DNA from: Anaerofustis butyriciformans | GTDB lineage: Bacteria > Bacillota > Clostridia > Eubacteriales > Anaerofustaceae | Assembly: GCF_036289385.1 (NCBI RefSeq) | Contig: NZ_JAYFFH010000001.1 | Location: 62,001 to 126,000, forward strand | DNA length: 64,000 nt | Direction: 5' to 3' | In this document: one piece after another, positions 34,701-43,149 of the stretch | How positions within the stretch are numbered: the stretch's first letter is position 1 | Layout of the letters: the number at the start of each line of letters is the position of its first letter | Notes under the pieces: model-generated | Seen by the model: only the letters and a program-made list of their open reading frames with translations | What the model was told of the DNA's origin: nothing | Database searches by the model: none | Made by a program: the position numbers and the translations under genes

Positions 34701-35672
34701 ATGAAATTTAAGGATAAAAATATTGTTATAATAGGCGGAGGGACTGGGAACAGTGTTTTATTAAAGGAATTTAAAAAACATACAGATAATATCAGTGCCA
34801 TTGTAACAGTTTTTGATGACGGCGGAAGTACCGGTAAATTAAGAAGGGATCTTGGTATTTTAGCAGTAGGGGATATAAGAAACTGCATTACCGCTCTTGC
34901 AGAAGATGAATCCACTATGACAAAACTTATGGAATATAGATTTACAAAAGGGGCATTGAAAAAACATTCTTTTGGTAATTTATTTCTTGCAGCTTTAAAT
35001 GAAATAAGCGAAAGTTTCCCTAAAGCCATAAAGGATATAAGCGATGTTCTCGCTATTAAAGGTGAGGTAGTTGCTGTTACAAAGAATGATAATGTAACTT
35101 TATGTGCTCTTCTTGAAAATACAGCTGTTGTAAGCGGAGAATCAAAGATACCTAAGCAGGCAATAAAAATGAAAGCAAAAGTAAAAAGGGTATTTTTATC
35201 TCCAACCAGTGCAAAGGTAAATGATTATGCAGTTGAAAAGATAAATAATGCGGATATTATAATTTTAAGTCCGGGAAGTTTGTATACATCAATTATTCCA
35301 AATCTTCTTATTACTGATATACCTTATGCTATAAGCAAAAACAGAAAAGCTAAAAAATATTTTGTAGCAAACATAATGACTCAGCATGGTGAAACCGATG
35401 GGTTTGATGTTACAAAACATGTAACAGAGGTTGAAAGACATATTCCGTCAGATCTTAGAATTTTTGATGAAGTTATATATAATACGGGAAGTATTGATGA
35501 TGAAGTATTAAAGAAATACAAAAAGAAACATTCTAAAGTTGTTGAAGCTAATTTAAGCGATGAAATGAAAAAGAAATATAAATTTACAGGACTTGATCTT
35601 GTAACTTATATGGATGGAGTGGTAAGGCATAACAGTAAGGCATTAATAGAATATTTAAAAACACAGGATTAA
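34701..35672 (+). CDS. yvcK: Gluconeogenesis factor YvcK/CofD-like
   Basis: A 323-residue cytoplasmic protein of the CofD-like/YvcK family. Landmarks: IIGGGTGNSVLLKEF at the N-terminus, TVFDDGGSTGKLRRDLG near residue 37, GDIRNCITAL near 56, and LSPGSLYTSIIPNLL near 190. In Bacillus it binds UDP-GlcNAc and influences carbon flux and cell shape. In most Firmicutes the order is rapZ-yvcK-whiA; here whiA does not follow, and a terminator ends the unit. Confidence 0.93.
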   Translation: MKFKDKNIVIIGGGTGNSVLLKEFKKHTDNISAIVTVFDDGGSTGKLRRDLGILAVGDIRNCITALAEDESTMTKLMEYRFTKGALKKHSFGNLFLAALNEISESFPKAIKDISDVLAIKGEVVAVTKNDNVTLCALLENTAVVSGESKIPKQAIKMKAKVKRVFLSPTSAKVNDYAVEKINNADIIILSPGSLYTSIIPNLLITDIPYAISKNRKAKKYFVANIMTQHGETDGFDVTKHVTEVERHIPSDLRIFDEVIYNTGSIDDEVLKKYKKKHSKVVEANLSDEMKKKYKFTGLDLVTYMDGVVRHNSKALIEYLKTQD

Positions 35673-35700
35673 AAAAGACTCTTTTTTAAGAGTCTTTTTT
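35671..35700. terminator. Bidirectional terminator yvcK / trkA
   Basis: 13-bp stem AAAAAAGACTCTT / AAGAGTCTTTTTT, loop TTTT. Confidence 0.9.
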
Positions 35701-36349
35701 AAGTTAACGATGTAAGTTTGAAAACATCTGATGATTTTCCTATAACAATTATATGATCTCCTTCTTTGAAAGTGTATAAAGGACTTGGAACAGGATCTAA
35801 AGAGTTTGCATTTTTCACTGCAATGATGTTTACTTTGTATTTTCTTCTTATAGCAAGCTCGATAATTGTTTTTCCAATCCATGAGTTAATAATTGGAATT
35901 TCATATATTGAATATTCATCTGTTAATTGAATATAATCGAAAATATTTTTTGCATTTGATCTTATTGCCAATTTTTCTGCCGTATCTCTTTCAGGGTATA
36001 CAACTTCATCTGCACCTATTCTTAAAAGAAGTTTCTTTTGTATATCACTGCTTGCCTTTGTTACAACCCATTTTGCATTTAAGTCTTTAAGAAGTGCTGT
36101 TATTTCCAAAGATGATTGGAAGTCTTCTCCAATGGCAACAAAGCAAATATCAAAGTTATTTACTCCTATTGATTTTAAAACTCCTTCTACTCTACAATCT
36201 CCGATTTGAGAGTCTGTAAATTCTGATGCAAATTCTGAAACTCTTTCCTCGTCTTTGTCGATTATCATTACATCATTTCCTAGTTCTTGCATTTTTCTTG
36301 AAAGATGTTTTCCAAATCTTCCCATTCCTATTACTAAAACTGATTTCAT
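35699..36349 (-). CDS. Potassium uptake regulatory subunit (KtrA/TrkA type)
   Basis: A 216-residue cytoplasmic gating protein. The N-terminal RCK_N Rossmann fold begins VLVIGMGRFGKHLSRKM and has VMIIDKDEERV, giving NAD/ATP binding; the C-terminal RCK_C domain begins around residue 140. One RCK_N plus one RCK_C is the KtrA arrangement. It lies 37 bases downstream of the matching channel subunit on the same strand, making a two-gene operon. In Firmicutes such pairs take up potassium and can be controlled by c-di-AMP binding to RCK_C. Confidence 0.92.
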   Translation of the reverse strand: MKSVLVIGMGRFGKHLSRKMQELGNDVMIIDKDEERVSEFASEFTDSQIGDCRVEGVLKSIGVNNFDICFVAIGEDFQSSLEITALLKDLNAKWVVTKASSDIQKKLLLRIGADEVVYPERDTAEKLAIRSNAKNIFDYIQLTDEYSIYEIPIINSWIGKTIIELAIRRKYKVNIIAVKNANSLDPVPSPLYTFKEGDHIIVIGKSSDVFKLTSLT

Positions 36350-36386
36350 TTTTTATCCCTTTCTTTAAAATAATATATGTAGATTT

Positions 36387-37733
36387 TTAACCTATTAATA
36401 TTTTTTCAGTCGGTCTTTCTATAGGTGCTGATTTTTTCTTGGCGTTTAATGCTATCATTAATGTTAAAATGCCTACTCTTCCAGCGTACATCAATGAAAT
36501 TATTACTATTTTCGAAATCGGACATAATCCAGCCGTAATACCCATTGATGAACCTACGGTTCCGATTGCTGAAGAAACTTCAAACATTATTGCCAAAGCC
36601 GAACTGTTTTCAAAATAACAAAGAATCATACATCCCAATAAAAATCCGAATATATATAATGTTGAAACGGCACTTGCTTGTTTTACCGTTTCATTTTCTA
36701 ATTTCCTTTTGAAAATGGTAATGCCGTTTTGTTGTCTTGAAGATGTAACGGCACTCATTATAAGAACAACTAAAGTTGTGGTTTTCATACCACCTGCGGT
36801 TGAGCCGGGACTCCCTCCGACCAACATTAGAAATACCGTAAACAACGCAGTTCCCTGATGAATGTCTACCCAGTTTATCGTATTAAATCCGGCAGTTCTC
36901 GGTGTAACCGATTGGAAAAAAGAAACTAATATTTTTTCTTTTACCGAACTGTCTGCAATTACTCCGTTTGAGTTTTCAAATATAAAGAAAATTAATGCTC
37001 CGCCTATAATCAGACAAGTTGTTGCAATTAATACAATTTTTGAATGTAATTCATATCTGCTAAATTTTAATTTGTGTTTTAATATATCACTCCAAACTAC
37101 AAATCCTATACCGCCTATGACGATAAGTGACATTATAGTTACGTTTACGATTATATCGTCTGAATATGTTGTTAATGATGAGAATTGCCCGAATTTCCCC
37201 ATTAAATCGAATCCTGCATTACAAAACGCCGATATTGAATGAAATACGGCATTGTAAATTCCCTCTGCAATTCCCATATCTGGAATAAATCTTGTTGCCA
37301 GTAAAATGGCGCCTATTCCTTCGAATAAAATAGTTCCTTTAACTATTCTTAAAATTAGAGCAACTACGCCACCGATTTGATTGCTTCCCGCAGACTGCAT
37401 CAAAAGTTTTCTTTCATTCAAACCTATTTTTCTTTTAAAAAAAATAGATAACATTGTTATTATCGTCATAAATCCAATACCGCCTATTTGAATAAGGCTT
37501 ATGATTACTATTTGCCCGAATACAGACCAATGTGTGAATGTATCATACACTACAAGTCCCGTTACGCATGTGGCAGATGTTGCCGTGAAAAGAGCATTTA
37601 AAAAAGGAGTAAATTCCCCGGTTCTTGACGATATCGGCAAAGAAAGAAGAGTCCCTCCCGTAAATATTATTAATAAAAATCCTAATGCTATAATTTGTGT
37701 GTAACTGATTTTTTTCCCTAAAATGCTGTTCAT
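36387..37733 (-). CDS. Potassium/sodium-coupled transporter membrane subunit (KtrB/TrkH type)
   Basis: A 448-residue membrane protein of the SKT family with four M1-P-M2 repeats. Filter-region glycines occur in TSATCVTGL, ISAFCNAGFDLMG, GSPGSTAGGMKTTT and SSAIGTVGSSMGI, each at a pore-loop position. The C-terminus is short, as in KtrB. It is first in the operon with the RCK-domain regulator. Bases 37734-37926 upstream are AT-rich, with a minus-strand TATAAT at 37804-37799 but no good -35. Confidence 0.93.
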   Translation of the reverse strand: MNSILGKKISYTQIIALGFLLIIFTGGTLLSLPISSRTGEFTPFLNALFTATSATCVTGLVVYDTFTHWSVFGQIVIISLIQIGGIGFMTIITMLSIFFKRKIGLNERKLLMQSAGSNQIGGVVALILRIVKGTILFEGIGAILLATRFIPDMGIAEGIYNAVFHSISAFCNAGFDLMGKFGQFSSLTTYSDDIIVNVTIMSLIVIGGIGFVVWSDILKHKLKFSRYELHSKIVLIATTCLIIGGALIFFIFENSNGVIADSSVKEKILVSFFQSVTPRTAGFNTINWVDIHQGTALFTVFLMLVGGSPGSTAGGMKTTTLVVLIMSAVTSSRQQNGITIFKRKLENETVKQASAVSTLYIFGFLLGCMILCYFENSSALAIMFEVSSAIGTVGSSMGITAGLCPISKIVIISLMYAGRVGILTLMIALNAKKKSAPIERPTEKILIG

Positions 37734-37926
37734 CCTTATTATCCCTTATAAGTCTCTATTTTACCAATTAAATTAAATATATATGGATTTTAATCTTTAT
37801 TATATAAAATTGCAATACAAAACATATATTTTATATAAATTTTACATATACTTTACTTTTTGTTTTTTTTATAATGTGTATTATAGAAATTCCTTTAATA
37901 TTTAACAGTATATTTTGAATTTAACT

Positions 37927-37957
37927 AAAAAAGTCCATGTAAATAATGGACTTTTTT
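37927..37957 (-). terminator. Terminator of the zinc-ribbon protein gene
   Basis: 12-bp stem AAAAAAGTCCAT / ATGGACTTTTTT with 7-base loop, overlapping the stop codon of the leftward gene ending at 37956. Confidence 0.85.
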
Positions 37958-38480
37958 AATTTAAATTATAATTATCTAAAAATTGTTCGTATTGCTGTTG
38001 TTTCAAATCTTCTATTTTATTTTTTTGAATATTGTTTAAAACAGCCATTGGAATGCTCGTAACAATGAGTATTATAATTCCTCCTATAATCATCATGGCG
38101 AAAAATTTAATATATGACTTCAATGTGCTTTTTAATATTTTATCCTGAACTTCGTTTAAATTTAATATTTGGGCGTATTCCAGTTTGTTACATTCAGGGC
38201 AAAAGAACTTTTTTGAATAATAGCTGTATTTGGGATTATTTACAAGAACAGGTCCCATTGCCTGTGTTTTTGTGGTACTTCTTGATTTGGAAAAAAATGT
38301 TTTCATAAGTTCTTTTGATTCTGCTTCATATTCCATGCCACATTTTTCACATTTTAAGTGTAATTTAAAATCAGAATTTTCTATTATTTTTTTGTTACGC
38401 TTTAGGCATAGTATAAAACAAAATATTACCCATCCTAAAAGCAAAATTCCCATTATGATTAATATGATACTTGCACTCAT
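37956..38480 (-). CDS. Zinc-ribbon membrane protein of unknown function
   Basis: A 174-residue protein. Helix 1 at about residues 4-26; then a cytoplasmic loop with two knuckles, CEKCGMEY near 45 and CPECNKLEY near 95, which together should form a zinc ribbon; helix 2 at about 127-150; and a charged, Gln-rich tail (EDLKQQQYEQFLDNYNLN). I do not recognise a named family. It is the last gene after lon and engB on the minus strand, with 17 bases to engB, so it is probably cotranscribed with them. Confidence 0.7.
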   Translation of the reverse strand: MSASIILIIMGILLLGWVIFCFILCLKRNKKIIENSDFKLHLKCEKCGMEYEAESKELMKTFFSKSRSTTKTQAMGPVLVNNPKYSYYSKKFFCPECNKLEYAQILNLNEVQDKILKSTLKSYIKFFAMMIIGGIIILIVTSIPMAVLNNIQKNKIEDLKQQQYEQFLDNYNLN

Positions 38481-38497
38481 TGTTTTCCCTCATATTT

Positions 38498-39079
38498 TTA
38501 AATAAATTCGTTTATAAATTCCAAGGTTTCATCTCTTCCAAGATTTTCTTCGGTAGAATATATGATTATTTTGTCATCATCGTCTAATTCTAATGTCTGT
38601 TTTATTACATCTATATTCTTTTTTCTTTTGTTTTTGCTGATTTTATCTGCTTTTGTAAGAACAATTACAGGATAAATATCATTTGATAAAATATCGTTAT
38701 ACATTTTTATGTCGTTATTTGTTGGTTTATGTCTTATATCAACAAGGAAAAAAACTATAAAATCCGTATTTCTTTTTTGTAAATAGTCGAATATTATTTT
38801 GCTGAATTGTGCTTTTTCGCTTTTGGATACTTTTGCATATCCGTATCCCGGCATATCCACAATATAAAATTCGTTGTTTATGTTATAGTAGTTTGCTGTT
38901 CTGGTTTTTCCAGGTACAGAACTTGTTCTTGCAAGAGATTTTCTTCCAAGAAGATTATTTATAAAGCTGGATTTGCCTACGTTTGATTTTCCGATTAAAA
39001 CTATTTCAAGTTTTTCTTCCGGTGGCAGCTGATTAAATTTTGCTGCACTGGTTACTATTTCGGCACTTTTTATAATCAT
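38498..39079 (-). CDS. engB: Ribosome biogenesis GTPase EngB/YsxC
   Basis: A 193-residue TrmE-Era-type GTPase for 50S ribosome assembly. G1 is GKSNVGKSSFIN at about residues 30-41, G2 region TSSVPGKTRTANYY, G3 DMPGYGYAK, G4 TKADKISK. Its start overlaps the lon stop by one base, so it is coupled to lon, a pairing common in Firmicutes. Length is normal. Confidence 0.95.
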   Translation of the reverse strand: MIIKSAEIVTSAAKFNQLPPEEKLEIVLIGKSNVGKSSFINNLLGRKSLARTSSVPGKTRTANYYNINNEFYIVDMPGYGYAKVSKSEKAQFSKIIFDYLQKRNTDFIVFFLVDIRHKPTNNDIKMYNDILSNDIYPVIVLTKADKISKNKRKKNIDVIKQTLELDDDDKIIIYSTEENLGRDETLEFINEFI

Positions 39080-41436
39080 TATTTTTCCTCTTCAAAAATT
39101 ATTTTATATACTTCTTTCATGTGTTTTACAGGAGTTATTTCAAGGTGTTTTTTGATGTCTTCACTTATTTCTTCAAGGTCTTTTACATTTTCTTTAGGAA
39201 TTAAGACTTTTTTTACTCTTGCTCTTGCTGCTGCAAGAAGTTTTTCTCTTAGTCCTCCTATTGGAAGAACATCACCTGATAGAGTTATTTCACCGGTCAT
39301 TGCGATGTCTTCTGCAACTTTCATATTTGTTAGGGCAGATATTATTGCAGTCGCAAGAGTTATCCCTGCACTTGGACCGTCTTTTGGAGTTGCGCCTTCT
39401 GGAACATGGATATGAATGTCTTTCTTTTCATAGAAATCTTTATCGGCGTTTAACTTATCGGCTATTGTTCTAACGTAAGTTAGTGCAGTTTTTGCCGATT
39501 CCTGCATAACATCTCCAAGATTTCCGGTAAGTTCAATTCTTCCTTTGCCTTCTGTAAGAACGGCTTCTATTTTTAATGTGTCACCACCGTAACTTGTATA
39601 AGCAAGTCCGGTAACTTTTCCTACGTATTTTTTATTGCTTTGTTTGTTGAATGTTATTAATTCTTTTCCTAAATATTCGTGTAGATTTTTTACTGTAACT
39701 TCTATTTTTTCATCTTCGTTTAACACGATTTTCTTTGCACATTTTCTGCATATTTTAGCTATTAATCTTTCAAGTTGTCTTACACCTGATTCCAAAGTAT
39801 AGTCTGACACTATTTTATCCAAAGCGGCAGGAGTAAATTTAAGGTTATCCTTAGTAAGTCCATGTGCTTCAAGTTCTTTTTTGATTAAGTGTTTTTTTGC
39901 AATTTCAACTTTTTCTTTTGGCATATAGCCAGGTATTTCTATTACTTCCATTCTGTCTAAAAGAGCAGGAGGAATTGTTGCTGCCGTATTTGCTGTTGCA
40001 ACAAATAATACATTTGAAAGATCAAAAGGAATTTCAAGGTAGTGGTCAGAGAAGTTTGAGTTTTGTTCAGGGTCTAATACTTCAAGAAGTGCGCTTGCAG
40101 GGTCTCCTTTAAAATCAGAACCGATTTTATCTATTTCATCAAGAAGGAATAGGGGAGAATTTGTTTTTGCTTGTTTGATTCCCGCAATAATTCTTCCCGG
40201 CATTGCGCCTATATAAGTTCTTCTGTGACCAGTTATTTCTGCTTCGTCTCTCGTTCCACCAACTGATAGACGAACGAATTTTCTTTTTGATGCTTTTGCG
40301 ATTGCTTTTGCTATTGATGTTTTACCAACCCCCGGAGGTCCAACCAAACAAACGATAGGTCCTTTTAGAGAGTTAGTAAGTTTTAATACTGATAAGTATT
40401 CTATTATTCTTTCCTTAACTTCTTTTAAACCGTAGTGGTCTTCATCTAAAGTTTTTTGTGCTTCTTTTAAATCAATATCTGGTTTTTCTTCTTTCTCCCA
40501 AGGTAAATCAAGGATTGTTTCAATATAGGTTTGAATTACTCCTGCTTCACTTGAGCCAACCGGTATTGTATTTAGTCTGTCTATTTCTTTTTGTATTTTT
40601 TCTTTGTATTCTTCAGGAATAGGAAGTTTTTCTAATTTTTTTGTATAGTCGCTTCCGCTTGCACTTCCGTCGGCATTATGAAGTCTGTCTTGTAAAACTT
40701 CAATTTTTTCTCTCAAATAAACTTCTTTTTGAAGTTTTTCCATTTTTTCTTTAACTTCTTTTTCTATTTCATTTTCAAGAGATAAAACAGAAATTCTTTT
40801 TTCCAAAACCTTATATACTTCTTTATATCTTTGTTTTGTGTCCGTCATACAAAGTATATCTTGAAAAGTATCGTAATCAAGATTTAAAGGCGGTAAAATA
40901 AGGTCTATAAGTTCGTTTGGATTTTTGATTGAAGAAAGAAATGAAGAAAGTTCAAATTCTGCCGTAGACATTTTATATGCAGAATATTTGTTGAATTTTT
41001 CTTTTAATATATTTGTCATTGCAATTTCTTCTTCGGTTAATTCTTCCTCAGAATAATTTATTATATCCGCATTTGCCAAAATATAAGGACTTGCTTGTAT
41101 ATATTCCTTTATTTTTACTCTGTTTAAAATTTTAACTGAAACTTTTATTGCGTTATAAGGAAGTCTTATAAGGTTTGTAATTTTAGCCAAAACCCCAACT
41201 TCACGTAGGTTTTCAAGGCTGATTTCTTCCTTATCGGCATCTATTTGAGCAATTAAATAGATTAGGCTGTCTTCTTTAACGCTTTCTTCCAAAGCCACTA
41301 ATGATTCGCTTCTTGAAACGTCAAAGTTTGCATTCATTCCGGTAATTAAAGATAAATCTCTTATTGAAATTGCCGGCAGAGTCATATTTCCCATATTGCT
41401 TGTGTATGTATTCATAATGTTTTGTATATTTGCCAA
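39079..41436 (-). CDS. lon: ATP-dependent protease Lon
   Basis: A 785-residue cytoplasmic AAA+ serine protease degrading misfolded and regulatory proteins. N-terminal LON substrate domain (residues 1-200), coiled linker, AAA+ module with Walker A GPPGVGKTS and Walker B FLLDEIDKIG, and a C-terminal protease domain with catalytic Ser in KDGPSAGITLA and the partner Lys near PIGGLREKLLAA. The start is TTG (41436-41434), 8 bases after an AGAGGT SD. Its leader is long and contains a 17-bp stem (see 41486-41550). First gene of lon-engB. Confidence 0.96.
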   Translation of the reverse strand: MANIQNIMNTYTSNMGNMTLPAISIRDLSLITGMNANFDVSRSESLVALEESVKEDSLIYLIAQIDADKEEISLENLREVGVLAKITNLIRLPYNAIKVSVKILNRVKIKEYIQASPYILANADIINYSEEELTEEEIAMTNILKEKFNKYSAYKMSTAEFELSSFLSSIKNPNELIDLILPPLNLDYDTFQDILCMTDTKQRYKEVYKVLEKRISVLSLENEIEKEVKEKMEKLQKEVYLREKIEVLQDRLHNADGSASGSDYTKKLEKLPIPEEYKEKIQKEIDRLNTIPVGSSEAGVIQTYIETILDLPWEKEEKPDIDLKEAQKTLDEDHYGLKEVKERIIEYLSVLKLTNSLKGPIVCLVGPPGVGKTSIAKAIAKASKRKFVRLSVGGTRDEAEITGHRRTYIGAMPGRIIAGIKQAKTNSPLFLLDEIDKIGSDFKGDPASALLEVLDPEQNSNFSDHYLEIPFDLSNVLFVATANTAATIPPALLDRMEVIEIPGYMPKEKVEIAKKHLIKKELEAHGLTKDNLKFTPAALDKIVSDYTLESGVRQLERLIAKICRKCAKKIVLNEDEKIEVTVKNLHEYLGKELITFNKQSNKKYVGKVTGLAYTSYGGDTLKIEAVLTEGKGRIELTGNLGDVMQESAKTALTYVRTIADKLNADKDFYEKKDIHIHVPEGATPKDGPSAGITLATAIISALTNMKVAEDIAMTGEITLSGDVLPIGGLREKLLAAARARVKKVLIPKENVKDLEEISEDIKKHLEITPVKHMKEVYKIIFEEEK

Positions 41437-41485
41437 TTTTAAAACCTCTTTATCTAAATATTTAATATATGTTTTGATTAATTTT

Positions 41486-41550
41486 ATTTTATAAGAAAAG
41501 AAAATTAATTTGAAAAAGTTTTATTTATTTTACTTTTTTTCTTATAAAAT
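41486..41550 (-). promoter_or_regulatory. Long stem in the lon 5' leader
   Basis: ATTTTATAAGAAAA (41486-41499) is exactly complementary to 41537-41550; three more pairs, one of them G-U, extend the stem to 17 bp (41486-41502 with 41534-41550). Loop of 31 bases. It lies between the putative lon start of transcription (about 41557) and the SD at 41444-41449. Confidence 0.5.
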
Positions 41551-41563
41551 TTCATAAATCAAG

Positions 41564-41592
41564 ATTATATCATTTAAAAGTGATTAATTCAA
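41564..41592 (-). promoter_or_regulatory. Putative sigma-A promoter of lon
   Basis: On the minus strand TTGAAT (41592-41587) and consensus TATAAT (41569-41564), spacer 17. Leader of about 120 bases. Confidence 0.55.
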
Positions 41593-41727
41593 AGTATTTT
41601 TTATAATTAATCAAATTTTTACTTTAAAATACTTATAATTTTTATATTTTTTTATTTTTATTATATTCTAATATATATTACATATTTTATAAATACGTTT
41701 TTAATATGTTTTTTTGTTTTTTTATTA

Positions 41728-41784
41728 CAAATTATGTCTTTTTATGGCAAATTATTTTCTTTTTCTGCAATTTTCGACAAATTA
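41728..41784. repeat. Helically phased CAAATTA repeats
   Basis: CAAATTA occurs at 41728, 41748 and 41778, each preceded by A or G, with a related CAATTTT at 41768. All offsets are multiples of 10, so the copies face one side of the helix. Possible binding array or bent DNA; function unknown. Confidence 0.4.
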
Positions 41785-41910
41785 AGGTATAAAATATTTA
41801 ATTTCTTCTTAAATAAAATGAATGTAAATTAATGAAAAAAATATAATATTATCGTTGTTTTTTTATTAATTTTATTTAGCTTTTTGTTTATCCCCTTATA
41901 AGCCTTTTCC

Positions 41911-41939
41911 TTGTATTTGATAGGGGATTGTGTTATAAT
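41911..41939 (+). promoter_or_regulatory. Putative promoter of the MoeA-like / malic enzyme / pheST array
   Basis: TTGTAT at 41911-41916 and consensus TATAAT at 41934-41939, spacer 17, about 46 bases before the first start codon. Confidence 0.45.
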
Positions 41940-41984
41940 TTTTTGTATGAATTTTGTTGAAAATACTTATTTTGGGAGAAAAAA

Positions 41985-43139
41985 ATGCTTAACTCTTATA
42001 CAAAAAACGAAGTATTGAAAATGCTTAAAGATGACTGTGAAAATATTAAAATAAAAAGTCACGTTATAATGATTGAAGATTGTTTAAATCATGTTCTTGC
42101 AAAAGACGTAATATCAAAAGTAAATATTCCTGAAAGTGATATAGCACAAATTGACGGTTATGCCATAAATCATGAAGGTTTATACGGTGTTGATTATTAT
42201 GAACCTATACGTTTTGATATTGTAAATGAAAATGAAATAAATTTAACACAAATAAAGAAAGTTTCAAAAGGTGATAAACTTCCTCTTGGAGCAGACAGTG
42301 TTATTGATATAAAGTATGTTAAAGAATACGGAAGTTATGTAACAATAAATAGACCCATAAACAAAAATAGCGGGGTTTGTCTTAAAGGAAGCACAGTAAA
42401 AGAAAATGATGTGGTGCTACGAAAAAATACACTTTTAAACAGTTTTCATATAGGACTTCTTGCGAGTTTAAATGAATTTATGGTTGAAGTTTATAAAAAG
42501 GTTAAGGTAGGAATTATCTCTACGGGAAATAACATTATTAAAGTAAGAGATAAAGACATAAACAAAGATATAGACATATGCTCTTATATTTTGCTTTCGG
42601 AACTTGAAAAGAAAAGATGTGTTGGAATTTCTTATGGAATATATAAAAATGCTGATAAGGAAGTTCTTGATAAAGCTACAAAAGAATGTGATATTGTAAT
42701 TATACTTAATTACGATAAAAATAAATTTTTCTTAGAAAGTGGAAAATGCTATTTTGAAGATATTTTGATTTCTCCTTCAAAAAATGCTTTGATATACAAT
42801 ATAAATTCCACTTTTGTTTACGTATTTGACTCAATGCCTAAAGATGTACTTATAGGATTTAGGGAGCTTGTAAATCCTGTAATGAATTATATGCTTGATA
42901 TTAAAGACAGTGAAGGTTATATAGATGCAATAAGCCTTTATAATATTCCTGCAAGAAAGGGAATTAACGAGTATGTTTTTGTTAAAATAATGGAAGAAAA
43001 AGACGAAACATATTTTGAAGCCATTGACTTTGATGCATCTTACAGCGAGGTAATGCGAGATGCAAATGGATATATAGAAATATCTAAAAACAAAGATAAA
43101 ATTGAAAAGGACGAAACCGTAAAGGTTACGCTTTTATAG
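41985..43139 (+). CDS. MoeA-like protein, N-terminal motifs kept
   Basis: A 384-residue protein alignable by eye with MoeA (molybdopterin molybdotransferase), which inserts molybdate into adenylated molybdopterin. It keeps the first-half motifs: IDGYAIN near residue 58, KGDKLPLGADSVIDI near 90-104, and ISTGNNI near 181 (usually STGDEL). In the second half the usual GG-x-S-x-G loop is replaced by VIILNYDKNKF and the PGNP loop by VFDSMPKD. SD GGGAG at 41974-41978. It sits 10 bases before a second MoeA-like gene that shows the opposite pattern. No other molybdenum-cofactor gene is in the window. Activity is uncertain. Confidence 0.75.
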   Translation: MLNSYTKNEVLKMLKDDCENIKIKSHVIMIEDCLNHVLAKDVISKVNIPESDIAQIDGYAINHEGLYGVDYYEPIRFDIVNENEINLTQIKKVSKGDKLPLGADSVIDIKYVKEYGSYVTINRPINKNSGVCLKGSTVKENDVVLRKNTLLNSFHIGLLASLNEFMVEVYKKVKVGIISTGNNIIKVRDKDINKDIDICSYILLSELEKKRCVGISYGIYKNADKEVLDKATKECDIVIILNYDKNKFFLESGKCYFEDILISPSKNALIYNINSTFVYVFDSMPKDVLIGFRELVNPVMNYMLDIKDSEGYIDAISLYNIPARKGINEYVFVKIMEEKDETYFEAIDFDASYSEVMRDANGYIEISKNKDKIEKDETVKVTLL

Positions 43140-43149
43140 AGGTATAAGT

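Larger units (their letters stand above)
41437..41984. other. Long AT-rich divergent region between lon and the MoeA-like pair
   Basis: 548 bases, very AT-rich. It contains the lon leader stem (41486-41550), a lon promoter (41564-41592), helically phased CAAATTA repeats (41728-41784), an ATCCCCT/AGGGGAT inverted repeat around 41890-41928, and a promoter for the MoeA-like genes (41911-41939). A 32-codon frame at 41734 lacks an SD and is not taken as a gene. No CIRCE element or CtsR-type heptad repeat was found. Confidence 0.6.

Noticed and set aside
41734..41832. 32-codon frame (MSFYGKLF...) between lon and the MoeA-like genes
   Set aside because: No SD upstream, and it overlaps the phased repeats in very AT-rich DNA; a chance frame is more likely.
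41437..41984. CIRCE or CtsR operator for lon
   Set aside because: Neither TTAGCACTC-N9-GAGTGCTAA nor GGTCAAA heptad repeats are present on either strand.
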